Shown: one piece after another, positions 11,187 through 22,717 of the stretch
Layout: each line of letters starts with the position of its first letter
How positions within the stretch are numbered: position 1 is the first letter of the stretch
From: Eutypella sp. D-1
Taxonomy: Eukaryota; Ascomycota; Sordariomycetes; Xylariales; Diatrypaceae
Direction of reading: 5' to 3'
Length of the DNA: 64,000 bases
Assembly: GCA_023313575.1 (NCBI GenBank)
Contig: JAJTTP010000026.1
Coordinates: 310,001 to 374,000 of the forward strand
Made by a program: the position numbers and the translations under genes
Notes under the pieces: model-generated
The model's database searches: none
What the model was told of the DNA's origin: nothing
What the model saw: the letters and a program-made list of their open reading frames with translations, nothing else

Positions 11187-12640
11187 CGTCTTATCTTCCT
11201 GAGGTCTCTCCATTATTCGTGGTATCGTTGGATTGATAAGAAGGTATGGGTAGGAGTGATGGGCTGTGAGGTTTCGCAATGTAGGTGGCTGAAAAGGAAG
11301 AAGTGTGGAAGTTGCGCGGAAGTTGCGAAGTAGAGGTGATTCACTTTTTCATAATTATTTAGCGCTTTGGCAATGAATTTTTAGGCGGCAGTCCCATAAT
11401 AATGACGCAACTGAAGATAAAATCTTGGCTGCTGGCGCCCCCATATACCCCACCTAAGACTTATCTTCGTAGTGGAAATATATAGATCGAACAGTTTCGA
11501 TTGGCTGCAGTAGGACAAAGAGTGGGGTGCCCGGGACGGATCGCGTTCTGGAATAAGGGACCAATGGGTCCGGACTCAGTTATCCACGTGTAAAACTGAG
11601 GCTGCAGCTACGGCTAAGAATGGGACCAGTCTTGGCATCTTGTGCACCAACTAAGCGAAGCCTTGATCGAAAATGGATCTTGATGGAAGCAATTACCATA
11701 ACAACACTTCTTGGCAAGCAATATATACTATGGTTAACAATGGATCCTACTTCCTTACGGAACCGATTCATATATTTCCTGCTTTCCGACCTGGATCAAG
11801 CAACGCTTCTCATGTCCTTGATATTGTGCTTTTATTATATCTCGTTTATAAGCGCCATCAACCGGCGGGAATGCGATCTGGGATCTCCTTTTCGGGTAGA
11901 TGTTGCTGACAGACGGGAGTTTAAAATGTCACTCATATCTAATCTTCACCAAAATCGTCATGGTAAGGTTTCGAAATTCACAGGCCCTTTCCAGCGGGGT
12001 CGCCCGTTACCCGTTGCCTGTTGCCTGTTGCCTACAGTCGGTTGCTGTGGCCTTCCCACAACTGCCGCATTCGATCCTGGCAGCCGTCCTCTTCATGCTT
12101 TCCATCCTTTTCATACACCACCAGCACGACCGCAAACTTCTCTCTACTCCGTCGTATCAACCAGGACCCAGATTCGGTAGGCAAAAGATCTAGCTCGTCC
12201 ATTTCCGCATCTACCTTCGACGTACCCTATCACGATCTTCGGGTAAAGATCTCAGGCTAACCAGCACTTCGGCAGCGCTAGGATATAACCCGCCCGTCTT
12301 TCATTCCCCGCGATAGGTAGAATTGGCCGCATCTTAGCGATTCCTCGTAGACGCCTTCTACACGCTCAACAACCACCGTACATTCGGTCCCAGCGAAGCA
12401 ATCACGACCTTAAAAACCAGCTAATTAGGCTGCGGGGATAATCTCACCAGTCCCTTGCATATCGGACTGTAATCCTTCTCAACCGCTACCTGGTTCCTGC
12501 AACCCGTCTTTCTTTACAAAGGAAGGCGTCCCGTACGTACGTACAACCACATCATCTATTCAGCAGGCCAATACTAATCAACCTTGCTCTTTCCTTTCTA
12601 GAATCCTATCACCTTTCCTACTCATCCCCCGAACGCAACA
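11187..12640. other. Upstream region of the SNF2 gene; partial repeat inside
   Basis: No gene supported. About 11990-12140 resembles part of repeat R-B (compare 59150-59260). The last 60 bases before the SNF2 start are pyrimidine-rich with CCTTTCTAG, as in fungal 5' leaders, and the ATG context AACGCAACAATGG is good. Confidence 0.5.
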
Positions 12641-15600
12641 ATGGAGCACCGCCCCCCGAGCATCGATCACATTATCGTGCGTATTGTTGGCCATCGAGAC
12701 CGGCCGAGCGAGGTCACATTGAACACGTTCTTAAATGAGCGCGGGGTGACCGCTGCGATCCGAGTTTCAAGTCATTACGACTATAATCGGATGAGAAAAT
12801 ACTTGTCAGACGAGATTGGCCTGCCGTTGACCGAGCCTCTCGTATTTAATGGAACGCAGCAAGTACGTTCCCAGAACGAGCTCGAACGACTGATCATCGG
12901 CATCCAGGCGGGCATCACGATACTACCATGTCTCGAAGGTCTAGCGCTGCCGCTGCTCGTCTTGGACGCAGACCGACCTGCAAGCGTTGTCGGGAACGAC
13001 CCGAGTCCGGAGGTGAACGATCTAGAAAGCATACATAACGTGACAGCACCGCCTCCGGTACCTACAACGCCGGTGGCGGTTCTCAAACCCGGCACTGGGT
13101 CACAGCCTACGAAACAAGAGGGTGCTAAGCACGGCCCGCAGTCTCATGTTTCTCAAACCAGTGGAGTCGGAAATCCAGCGTCCCAAGTAAAAAGACGAAA
13201 GATCCAGCCGCAGCTGCTGTCACAGATCGGTCCAGGCAGACAGCAAGATCGAACGGCTACGTACTTCCGAGATGCCGGCCTTTCGAGCTACGATATTCTC
13301 CATCACGAATGCGACTCCGATTGTAGTTGTGACGAACGTGTGTTTAGTTTCCAAGTCGACAGGATTCACCTCGGCCATTCTAAACAAGTCAACAGCCTCC
13401 TCAAGCGCGCTACGAATGTGCGCGGGCGATACCCCGCCGCCCGTCGCCCACCGAGGCGCACTGCAGATGCTGTGGCGCCTCTGAACGACCCGTTCGATGA
13501 TCCGGTCTTGCCACTGTACGGCGAATCCGACGAAGACTACGACTCGGAAACCTGGAACGAGATCCAGGCGGAGGAAAACAGCCGTCAGCGACAGAATGCG
13601 AGAAATCTCGCACCTCAGGAGATCGATGTCATCCTCGACGAGGTCGTCCGCACCTACGAAACGAAGTGGCAGAAGGAGAGGTCTTCTCTGCGACACAAGG
13701 AACTTCCAACATGGCGGAAGCTCCATGAGGGCTCGGTTTGCAAGAATACTTCCGATCTCTCGAAGGAGCTGCAAGCGCTAGACGGTCGAATTGCGGTAAT
13801 GCGGCACGAGGTCGCCACGTCCTACCCGTGGTCAGCGAAGGACGAACTCGTGTGTGCCGCCGCGAACCTGGAGCCTTCCGTCCGGGATCGACTCAAGACG
13901 AAATGGAAGCTGGAGCTGGCAAACCAGAACCAGAGACCTAAAAGCGTCACAGCACCGCCCCCACGCCGCAAGAGGAGGGCCAGTCTCGGCCTAAAGGATG
14001 TCGTCTGCTCTGACCCCGAAGAGGACCTGAGTAGCAGCTCAGACGAAGAGGTCCTGTCAGCTCGTAGACGCCAACAGATCACGGGCAAGGTTGAACCTGC
14101 TAACCGGCCCCTGCCCAATAACGTTATCGAACTCTCTTCTGACGACGACGTCGAGGGTCGTCCTATAGACTCGATCGAGCGCGATGAGGTAGCCGATGAC
14201 GAAATCAGGAGCGAGCGCGAAATGAACTCGTCGGTCGCCGGGGCTAGTAACCCTGCAGCCCTAGAGGACGATGCCGACGAAGAAGCGCACCGGCGGCAGA
14301 TTGAGGATATTGGCGGGCGCTTTGCCAACCGCAGCATCTCCCCAGGGGATTGGAAAAGCTTGTGCCGCATGTTCCAGTGTCGCGAGGACATCGAAGACCA
14401 CAAACCCGTCGGGTTCAAGTTGACGCTCTCCGGCTACCAGCTGCATGCCATCTGGTGGCTGCTCACCCAGTTCCCGCTTCGGGGCGTGCCCGGTGGCTGC
14501 CTCGGCGACGAGATGGGCCTGGGCAAGACGGTCGAGGTACTTTCCGTCTTTGTCTTGTTCGCCCTTATCAAAAGAAGTTACGTCGAGGTTCGGGACTACT
14601 GGAGCAGCGGCAAGACGATCGGCAACCGCGGGCATCTCCCCAAGGACCAGATGAATCTGGCGGATGCGGTCTGCCCCAGTCAGCACCTTATGCCTTCCGG
14701 CTTGCTCTGTCCGTGCGTACAATCAGGAGAGACGTATTTCATTGCCACGGAGCTGCCATCCCTGCCTACCATTTGCTTCGCCCCCCCGACCGCGATTCAT
14801 GGGTGGCGCCGCGAGTTCGAAAACCTGATCGACCGCAACCATCCTGTCATGAGGAAGCTTCGGCTTTCTATTCTGCACGGCGATTTGAAGGGCAACAAGA
14901 CGTATCACCATAGCAACCGTCGCGTCCAGGCAACGATGGCTAAGCCCACCGAGTTATACATCGACAAGAACGGACAACCGAGTTGCCACCTTGAAGGCAA
15001 GGATGGTCTTAGCGACTGGTTTCTGCTGGCCAGTTCTTCCGGGGCGACGGGTCTGCTCGCGGCGTATGATGGCGTGCGCGTCGTTTACCCAGGTGACGGG
15101 TTTAACAAGGAGCGCGAGAATACGACCTTCACTACCAACGGCCTGGCCGCCTCGTTCGTCTTCTTCGACGAGGCGCACAACTATCGAGGTACGCTGTCTA
15201 GTCCGACCCAGCCGTACGCCTTCTTGAAACGCATCACGCGCAAGTCATGGGAGCCGACTGTGGCGATCTCCGTGTCCGGTTCGATCTCGGCCGGCGGCCC
15301 GTCCCAACTAGTCAATACCGTCGACCACATCCTTCGTGTCAAGGGCGAGCATGAAGACGGCACGCCTCAGATTGGTGGCATCACCCGCGCAGCCCAGCTG
15401 GAAGAGAAAAAAAGCGATTGGAACTATCTCCTACAGAACCATCATATAATAAGCAAACCGAAAATTAGGACGGAGGTGGAGAAGCGCAAAACGTCCATGG
15501 CCGAGCTGATGAGGAGGCTTGTTCCCCACGTCCTGATGGCCCGCCGGAATCAAGACGAGTTTCGCGGCCGAACGATCGGCGACGATGGCAGAGAGATGTT

Positions 15601-16621
15601 GATCGACCACGTCCGGTGTGACATGATTGACGGATCCGGCCGCGACGCTTTCTGCAGGCTGACGGCACAAGTCCAGACCTATGTCAGCCGGGCGTTCGAC
15701 GAGCGACACAACGCTTGGATGACCGGGGGCAAGAAAGGGGCCGAGCCGACGCGGCGCAGCGTGGAGCTCGAGTACTTTGGAGGCCAAGGTGACGGTGTGA
15801 CGGCCATGCGGTTGGGCAAAGCCGGAAGTCGGGCCTGGACGCAGCTGCTTCGCGCCAATGTCTATCCAGAAGTCGCTCGTCTTTATTTGGACGGCTCGGT
15901 CACCGAGAAAGATCTGGAGCACAGCAGCGTCAACCGCCACGGTGACGAGGCTTGCTTGGCGGCGACGGATGCCGGCCAAGGAAGCCTCTTGCGGAAGTTG
16001 GCCGAATCCCCGTTTTGGCCGCACCGTGCCCAGCTTGTAAACCAGTCTCCCAAGTTCGCCAAACTTTGCGAGTACGTCGAAGAGATGCTGGCCTACAGGA
16101 AACGCCAGCCTGATGTCGACGACCCCGGCCCTGCGGATGGCACGAACGTCCGACACATGGTCGTCTTCTCCGACTCGGCTGTCTCCAGCTTCATCACGTT
16201 TATGTTGCTTTGCGAGAAGTATCCGAACGTCCAGGTTATGATCATTAACGGGCGCACCCGCGGCGTAGCGACACCGGGCGTTCCTGGCTACGGGCGCCGA
16301 GAGATGATAGACAACCTGATGTCCGACTGTACGAAGGAATCGCGCAACAAAATCATCATCTCGACATATCGTATCTGCGGCACCGCGCTCAACATGCAGC
16401 GTGCGAATTACTGCATATTGCTGGAGCCGGCTCGCAACGCCAAGGAAGAGGAGCAAGCAGCGGCTCGTGTTAATCGACGAGGCCAGCGCATGAGGCCAGT
16501 CATCGTGCGGCTCCACGACGAGCGCAACCTGCCAGAGATGCTAAGGCGCGCTCGTCACCAGAACCAAGGTGATATGGAAACTTGGCAGGCGCAGGGCATC
16601 TGTTGGAGTAACTTTACGTAG
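12641..16621 (+). CDS. SNF2-family ATPase/helicase-like protein, intronless
   Basis: An uninterrupted 1326-aa frame. Residues 1-560 are polar, with acidic Ser-rich runs (SSSSDEE and LSSDDD types) and a basic PPPRRKRR patch, typical of a nuclear protein. The ATPase core starts near residue 595 (GYQLHAIWWL). Walker A is DEMGLGKT at about 622-629 and motif II is DEAHN at 843-847. The C-terminal lobe has HMVVFSDS, an IISTYR segment and motif VI RVNRRGQR from residue 1276. Both RecA-like lobes are therefore present. It should act as a DNA-dependent chromatin or repair translocase in the nucleus. No RING, HIRAN or bromodomain is evident, so it is not a clear Rad5, Rad16 or Mot1 orthologue. It converges on the FunK1 gene. 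A 220-bp inverted fragment of codons about 194-270 lies at 58765-58988. Confidence 0.93.
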   Translation: MEHRPPSIDHIIVRIVGHRDRPSEVTLNTFLNERGVTAAIRVSSHYDYNRMRKYLSDEIGLPLTEPLVFNGTQQVRSQNELERLIIGIQAGITILPCLEGLALPLLVLDADRPASVVGNDPSPEVNDLESIHNVTAPPPVPTTPVAVLKPGTGSQPTKQEGAKHGPQSHVSQTSGVGNPASQVKRRKIQPQLLSQIGPGRQQDRTATYFRDAGLSSYDILHHECDSDCSCDERVFSFQVDRIHLGHSKQVNSLLKRATNVRGRYPAARRPPRRTADAVAPLNDPFDDPVLPLYGESDEDYDSETWNEIQAEENSRQRQNARNLAPQEIDVILDEVVRTYETKWQKERSSLRHKELPTWRKLHEGSVCKNTSDLSKELQALDGRIAVMRHEVATSYPWSAKDELVCAAANLEPSVRDRLKTKWKLELANQNQRPKSVTAPPPRRKRRASLGLKDVVCSDPEEDLSSSSDEEVLSARRRQQITGKVEPANRPLPNNVIELSSDDDVEGRPIDSIERDEVADDEIRSEREMNSSVAGASNPAALEDDADEEAHRRQIEDIGGRFANRSISPGDWKSLCRMFQCREDIEDHKPVGFKLTLSGYQLHAIWWLLTQFPLRGVPGGCLGDEMGLGKTVEVLSVFVLFALIKRSYVEVRDYWSSGKTIGNRGHLPKDQMNLADAVCPSQHLMPSGLLCPCVQSGETYFIATELPSLPTICFAPPTAIHGWRREFENLIDRNHPVMRKLRLSILHGDLKGNKTYHHSNRRVQATMAKPTELYIDKNGQPSCHLEGKDGLSDWFLLASSSGATGLLAAYDGVRVVYPGDGFNKERENTTFTTNGLAASFVFFDEAHNYRGTLSSPTQPYAFLKRITRKSWEPTVAISVSGSISAGGPSQLVNTVDHILRVKGEHEDGTPQIGGITRAAQLEEKKSDWNYLLQNHHIISKPKIRTEVEKRKTSMAELMRRLVPHVLMARRNQDEFRGRTIGDDGREMLIDHVRCDMIDGSGRDAFCRLTAQVQTYVSRAFDERHNAWMTGGKKGAEPTRRSVELEYFGGQGDGVTAMRLGKAGSRAWTQLLRANVYPEVARLYLDGSVTEKDLEHSSVNRHGDEACLAATDAGQGSLLRKLAESPFWPHRAQLVNQSPKFAKLCEYVEEMLAYRKRQPDVDDPGPADGTNVRHMVVFSDSAVSSFITFMLLCEKYPNVQVMIINGRTRGVATPGVPGYGRREMIDNLMSDCTKESRNKIIISTYRICGTALNMQRANYCILLEPARNAKEEEQAAARVNRRGQRMRPVIVRLHDERNLPEMLRRARHQNQGDMETWQAQGICWSNFT

Positions 16622-17096
16622 TGGCCTGAAATGCAGCCGCGTAGCGGATGAACGCCATGCAAAAGACGACAGGAATAGTGTGTGGCTCGGCTTTAAGCAG
16701 TTGTTTCGTTACTAGGTGGGATAAGCTGTCGGCGTAGATGGCTGTATAAGATATAAGGATAAGTGCTCGAGTGGCCAATATATTTGTTATTCTGCATCCT
16801 GTACATAGCTTACCCGTTCTCGGTATGCGTAGGATACGCTTGGGAACATTGCCCGTTAGATGTTGCCATCCTCCATGGACATATAGCTGATACTTCTGGC
16901 CGGTAAACAATAAAGTGGTTATATTATGCTCTGGTCTTTATTTAAATCCGGGAAAGATGCGGTGGAAAAACGTCAAGAATTACTCGAATTTACACGAGAA
17001 ACGCAAAAGATCTAGGCGCCCGCTCCAAGGTGATGACAGTTCTGTTTACGACAAAGATCACCTGAACAATAGCTACTTTTTCTCGCAAGGACTTTT
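16622..17096. other. Intergenic space between convergent SNF2 and FunK1 genes
   Basis: Holds the 3' flanks of both genes. No gene or repeat recognised. Confidence 0.5.
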
Positions 17097-19454
17097 CTAT
17101 TTACCAACAACCTTTGGATCCTTCTGAGCATCGCAGAGAATCTGTATCATCTGAGAATACAGCTCCTCATCTATTCTTCGCCGGAGCCCACCCTCCGGAA
17201 ACATAAGCCCCCGTAATTTGTTGACATGAGGTATCAAGGGCTGGTAGAATGAGGTGAAGTGTTTTGTTGCGGTCCACAAGAAATATTCTTCCATCGCAAC
17301 CGTACCAAGTTTCGAGTGGATCAACTTCTCATCATTCTCATAATTCCAACTTTCAAAAATCTCTGAAACCCTGCCTTTGTCTGGCCCGTCGTAATGAACG
17401 CAAATCCAGAAAAGCACCCAGAAGAATGACTCAAGGTCATGCATGAAAGAGTGGAGCTCGCTACGAAGGATACCGATCGCCATAAAAGCCCTTGTACCGG
17501 TCCTTCCCCTGGCGCCTGATGATCCCTGCCGGTCCACGGCGATGGCGAGATCAAGATCTATCAAGAAGGCAGGATAAAGTGGGCTCTTTTCGTCCTCGGC
17601 AAGCATAAGGTTGTTGATCGAGATGTCCCTGTGGAGGAAGCCGGCCCGGTATAATGATTCATGGCCCTTGATACATGCTTCAAATGCAGCAAGCAAGGCG
17701 GCCGGGGAACTTGCCTTGTAGATGGGCTTCCCATAATCGCGAAGGACGACACGGCGATGCACCCGATTTGGTGGTATGGGATCATTGCCAGGCTTTATCG
17801 GAGATATCGAACGCGATCGCTTGGCAGGGGGTATGGCAGCGCCAGTCTGACTAGAGGATCGTTTTTGGCCGGTAACGCTGTCTTGGGAGATGGTGAGAGT
17901 ATCGAGCCCCCCCGGCAGGGCCAAATGCTGCTGGCGGTAGTTAGAGGCTTTCCTGATGTCCAACCCCTTCCGGATGCCTCCTTGCACATCGTCCGTCCTG
18001 CCATCCAGAAGATGGATCGTTTCGTGGTAGTAATACCTGGCCACGTGGCAGACGTCCTTGCCGGACACCTCCCGAAAAAGCTCGCCTTCTTCGTCGCGCT
18101 GGGAGTCCTGCCACGAATCCTTGACCACGAGCGTGGTGGACGGACTTCGTTCCGGGTGGGCCTTCCAACACGTCGTTGCCCGTCCTCCGATACAGGGCGT
18201 CCGTAGCATGATATGGTCGATGACGAGACGTTCTGGTGCGCCGTCCCGCTTGATCTCGATATACCGCTGATCATCTGATGCGATGACAGTTGGATCGAAC
18301 CCCAGCTCTTCCTCGCTCGCCCACAGGAAGCCGAGAATGGTCGACACGAACTGGAGACCATCCTGGTTGACGTTAAAGCGCGCCGAGGCGATAGGACCAA
18401 GGCGATCGAACTCCCATACGCGCATAAGGGGCCCGCAAAGGGTAAAGGCCAGGACAAAGCGGCGGGTATCTTGGTTGGCAAGTACTTCTCTCACGTATCT
18501 TCCAATGTCAGTCCATGCTAAAGGCTGGGAGTCCCATTCTGGATTGCTTTTCAGCTCGCCGGGCACGAGAATCTGGGACCAGTGTGTGATGGCGCCGGGG
18601 TGGCTTATAATGCCAACATCCAGCTTGCGCTTCGCCGTGGAGCCCCCGAGTGGCTTGTACGGCTTTGCCACTAGCCTTCGCAGAGGCGCTGTTGGTTCAC
18701 GACGCGGTGCCCACTGTATGAACTTCTGGACCAGCTCATCGAGCCAGCATTGGACCGCTCCTTCCTGGGCACCTTTGGGCCAGCCAGTCCATCCTTGGTC
18801 GAAGAGTGGCTCTGGTTCTTCGCAACACTTCTGGAAGACGGCCTCGGATGCTTCGTCAAGTCCCCGAATGCTGCCGAGGATGGCCTCGTGAAAATCCGGG
18901 ATGTCGACGTACATGGGGCCAAGATCAATCTTCAGCATATCGTCTGTGTCTTTTCGAAATTCCGAGGAGTTGACAATGCCGCCCATGTTGCGGGATGACG
19001 GGGTTTGTTGGATGGAAGACGCGACGGGTCGAGGAGGCGGTGTCGATTCGGTAACGGCGTGGTAGACTTGGTTCCATATTTCCTCGTCAGATTTGTCGGT
19101 CAGGACTGCATTCAGAAGAGGTTTTACTTGGTCCAAATCGTAGGCATTAGAATTCAGTGCCGCGGCAATTGGTATAACATCGGCGAGAAGATTTGGGCGA
19201 TAATTAGTAGGAGGAAGTAGCCGAATTGCTGGACAACCTTGTAAGGCCAGTAAAAGATCGAATGCAATAATCGAAAGCTCTATACACAAGTTAATAAAAT
19301 ATCATAGAGTGAGTTGTTACTTGTATTTACCTTTTGTGCTTGGATTAAATATGTCTGGGCTCCATTCCGGATGGGTAGAAAGGAAGGATTCGCGGAAGGC
19401 TTGAAGGCGGCCGCCGATAGGGTTTGCCTGGATGATTTCGGATCGTGACTGCAT
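17097..19454 (-). CDS. FunK1-type fungal protein kinase, two exons
   Basis: A complete 768-aa FunK1 family protein (fungal-specific kinase-like). Exon 1 is 19454..19331 and exon 2 is 19279..17097. The 51-nt intron runs from GTAAAT to TATAG in phase 1. The first exon supplies an ATG and the usual lead FRESFLSTHPEWSPD. The middle (about 200-480) is the FunK1 N-lobe region with PYKPLGGS, and a KR-rich linker (PPAKRSRSISPIK) looks like a nuclear signal. The catalytic loop is LHRDISINN with Asp593. The Mg-binding motif is LIDLDLA instead of DFG, as often in this family, and GTRAFMAIGIL is the activation/P+1 part. All landmarks are intact, so activity is plausible although the substrate is unknown. 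It ends with a TAG stop, which shows that TAG is a normal terminator here. Confidence 0.93.
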
Positions 19455-20253
19455 TATGATGGAATGATACTATTTCACGACGGAGATTAAAGTTGTGAAG
19501 ATGTAAGATACATTGCAACAATAGTTGTCGGCATTTGAAACGATGAGCAACGCAATAACGATATTCTATATACGTTAGCGCCCTAACGATAACGCGTGCC
19601 ATCCTTAGGCAGCCTAGCCTATGCACGGTCCAGTGCACGGTCCAGGCCATTGTAGCCACATGCTTTGTCTTGGCACAGTAAGTCAAGAATTTAAGCCACC
19701 TAGAAGCACCTCCTATTTAGGCACAAAGACCAAGATCAAGATGGGGGAAGAACTACCTGCCTAGGTAGGCACCCACCCACCTAATGCAACCTGGAAGTCT
19801 CCTGTCAATCCGTTATGCTTCGCCCGCCTTTATGACGTTGCCACTTGGTAATCCATGGCCTCAACCTTAATCCTGTCACTCGAGCTACGAACTGCAACCA
19901 TGGCAACGTACCTGGCACCTGGCACCTGGCATCTGGCACCTATTATATCCTCCTACCGTCATCTGCCTCGTTATACCTCGCGATCGTTGCTACTCAGTTT
20001 ATACTGGAGCACAGGTCGAAATGGCGTAGTGCACACATACGATAGCCCTAATGTATGGCCAAGCTATCTTATGTTAGGCACGTCTCTCCACCTTTTCCTT
20101 ATTAAACGGCGGTCCTGTTTTAATCAAGCGGTTTTCTGTTTGCCTCGGTCGGTAATTTCTATCCTGCTTTAATGCCACTTTAAGCATTTCACTTATATTT
20201 TCAACACCACCGTCCACGACCTAATAACTCCGGTACTTTCCTGCGCAATCACG
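19455..20253. other. Upstream region of FunK1; short tandem CTGGCAC repeat
   Basis: No gene supported. At 19911-19940 a 7-bp unit CTGGCAC is repeated four times with one mismatch. The rest is unremarkable. Confidence 0.5.
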
Positions 20254-20930
20254 ATGCTGCCCTACGAGTACTTCAGCCCCCCAGACCGAGACATATTAAC
20301 GATAGGCTGATCCCCAAGAGGTACGGGTATCCAGCTAGCATTAGTTTCCGAGTCGATGATGCTATTTACTAGAGGTCCAGGATGTGTCTCAGGAACTGGA
20401 ATGGGAAAAGAAGGCAACAGGACAAGCACTCGGGACATGACCTTACTTACCAAAGGAAGATTATCACGTGCTAGCGAAGACGGCATTCCGGCCCTGAACA
20501 CCCTCTTCTATCTCTACCCGCGGGGCCCGCGCGCCCCTGCCGTCGACACCCAGTTCTTCTACGGCGTGGCCCTGCTTGTCTCCTCCATCATCGAGGAGAA
20601 CGCCACTGCAAGGTCGCCAGCCGGGCCGCCCGCCTTAATATCACAGACCAAGGCTTCGCTGACATCCTAGTCTTCCTGTGTGATGGCAACGGTGCCACGC
20701 GACCCGTACGACCGAGCCAACGAGCCAACCTCAGACACGAGCGAGCTCCTTTGTGCCAAAACGAGAGTACTACCACCCTTCCTGCTGCTCCCTGGGAGAC
20801 ACATTTATGACGGCTCCTGGACCTGTCAACTCAGAAGTCCCTTACACCCTAGGCCCGAGCCCAAAACCGACGAGCTCGCTGGGTTCAGATTCGACCAACC
20901 AGAACTCTCTGGTACATTCCAATAGACAAG
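20254..20930 (+). pseudogene. Decayed gene of unknown family
   Basis: Coding-like stretches appear in different + frames. From the ATG at 20254 come 18 codons (MLPYEYFSPPDRDILTIG) and a TGA. Near 20480-20595 there is IPALNTLFYLYPRG followed by LLVSSIIEENA. After a shift near 20600 come LNITDQGFADILVFLCDG and further Arg-rich sequence. Amino-acid usage is protein-like, but the frames cannot be joined with good splice sites. I do not recognise the family. It could also be a real multi-exon gene that I cannot resolve. Confidence 0.3.
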
Positions 20931-21408
20931 GTATCCAGGATCTTATTGGAACTTACAGAAAATTGCCTGATCCTAACACTTCCCCTCGTTACATTACGAA
21001 GACTTGCTCTGTTCGGACTCTAACACCTCTCGGGCTCTGGGCTTCTCCGGCTTTTCTTTCTTCATTTTCTCGCGAGGAAACACAAGAGTTAGTAACGCCT
21101 CCGACTTCGCTTCTGTTGGGAAAGTCAGATTGACTGAGTCCCCGACTCCTTCGACCAAAATATACCCTTAGAGTGCCTTATTTAAATTGATCCTAAACCC
21201 TCGGCCCGACCTCCGGAATTCCCAGAAGTGGCGGCTGAAGAATCGGCCCTTCAGCCACCGAAAAGTTGATTTGCACGCAATGCCTTTGCATTAGCAACTT
21301 GTCAACCACAGCCTAAAAACCGAGAAAAGTCCCCCCACACTCAGATTCATCAAGGCGCACCCCCCAACGTTCTTGTTATGACACATATCCTATTCTATAC
21401 TTACAAGC

Positions 21409-21663
21409 ATGGCGTCTAGGCCGTTTCTCGATCTCACCGGCTACGGTCATTTTAACGGCGAGGAGTCGGCTGCCAGATGGCTCGCTCGAATGCATAGGCA
21501 GTTCAAGATAGCTTGGCACTCAGAGTCGTCTCTTCTAGCCTTACAGGTCCTCCAGGCTCTCGAGACGCAGCGTGACGTTGATGCTGCCACGTTCATAGAC
21601 AGTGATCCGCAGGTAAGATCGGCGTTGTATCGTGCTTTTAGGGAGGTCGCTTTAAGTCTTTAA
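21409..21663 (+). CDS. Short Gag-like ORF (retroelement remnant?)
   Basis: An ATG frame of 84 codons. The GHFNGEESAARWLARM segment, then a helix with LQALETQ and AATFIDSDPQVR, resembles the N-terminal Gag segment of fungal LTR retrotransposons (tentative). No protease, RT, integrase or LTR lies next to it, so if the match is right it is a stand-alone remnant. Its 3' end overlaps ankyrin-like debris on the other strand. Confidence 0.35.
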   Translation: MASRPFLDLTGYGHFNGEESAARWLARMHRQFKIAWHSESSLLALQVLQALETQRDVDAATFIDSDPQVRSALYRAFREVALSL

Positions 21664-21830
21664 GTCTTGTAATGGCCTTCTCAGCATTCTTTAATCTCTT
21701 GTTACCTCGTAGCTCGGCTGGAGTTCGCCATATCCTTGTTGTTGAAGCGTGGGGTAGAGGGCGAAGGATCTGAATGTTCGACCCACGCCATTTGTATGGG
21801 GTTGCGCAGCCATTAGGCTGGCCGGTCACT
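21640..21830 (-). pseudogene. Ankyrin-repeat C-terminal remnant
   Basis: On the minus strand the frame carries RTPAEL followed by RGNKRLKNAEKAI, the usual last half of an ankyrin repeat (TPxELA...GH...A). The preceding repeat is degraded. Too short to be a gene. Confidence 0.4.
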
Positions 21831-22200
21831 AACAGTGGAGTGCCAAGAATAAAAATTTTAAGCGAAGGTGAGGTTGCGCTGTAGAGATACTAAACGTGCT
21901 AGAGGGCGGAAATGGAGATAGTGTGTAAGTGATGCCAGCTGGTCATGCGAAGCCTTGAACTGAAAGATACGTCAGAACGCGTCCCTAATTCTGTTACCTC
22001 GTACATCGACCCTGGCACCCCGCACCTCGCACCCCACATCATACACCCCTGGACTTCGCACCTTTTATATCCAATGAACGAAGCTTCTGGAAAGATATAT
22101 AAGGACTGCTTTTCTTACTTATCTTTTCCATTTCCCACTCATCAGCATATCCTGCCGAGCCGAACTTTTACACACAACCGTTGGCAACATAGTCCCCTTC

Positions 22201-22646
22201 ATGTCTTCCCTGGACCACCTGCGTAGAAATCTTCCGCGAGCGGAAACTCCGCCGTACATTAACAGATTTAACCACCTTCCCTATTATGTGCACACCAGCG
22301 TCGAACGTGAACAGTTACCAGTCGCTTACCCAGCCAACTATAGGATGACTGCTGTGCAATCGTATGTAGTTCCCGTCCAAGTGTGTTGTGCTGACGTCCT
22401 AGTCCTGGGAACCGAAGACGACGACCGCCACGGTAGCGGTATAAAGACTTCCCGCCAGGACGTTCTCGATAGTCGGAGGCAGGGAGCGTCATACGCTTAC
22501 CTGTAAAGTCCCTACCTAGAAAAACGAATGATAAAGATTGTCGTCGAAAAATGGGACATGTGGCCAGCGCAAAGTCAGGGAGAGGCGGGAAGGACTGCAC
22601 GCGAAATCAACGGCAGGATAAGAGGACAGGGCAGATGTTTTTCTAG
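22201..22646 (+). CDS. Possible small gene, two alternative models
   Basis: The ATG at 22201 follows a promoter-like stretch with TTTATAT near 22060 and a pyrimidine-rich leader. Unspliced, the frame gives 101 aa ending at 22506 (TAA). A very good 41-nt intron is also visible (22362..22402: GTATGT donor, TGCTGAC branch, TCCTAG acceptor). Spliced, the product is 64 aa ending in PGNRRRRPPR at a TAG (22434). The same frame then stays open through one more TAG (22470) to a third at 22644, with a Lys/Arg-rich sequence. I recognise no family. It may be an upstream gene or the 5' part of the zinc-finger locus at 22718. Confidence 0.35.
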
Positions 22647-22717
22647 GCATTCAAAACGAATATTATGCGCATACTGGCTTTGCATTTTATTGCACAATCT
22701 CCACCCCATCCCGCTGC

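Noticed and set aside
11620..12260. Overlapping + frames of up to 186 codons upstream of the SNF2 gene
   Set aside because: Three frames overlap, none has a motif, and part of the region is a copy of a non-coding repeat.
13220..13774. Minus-strand frame opposite the SNF2 N-terminus
   Set aside because: A shadow of the coding strand; the similar frame at 58.8 kb is simply the duplicated fragment.
15431..16516. Long open frame antisense to the SNF2 gene
   Set aside because: It lies wholly opposite the conserved ATPase C-lobe, has no motif, and follows from the GC-rich codon use of the real gene.
10768..22646. Reassignment of the TAG codon in this organism
   Set aside because: The intact FunK1 and SNF2 genes both terminate at TAG, so TAG is a normal stop.
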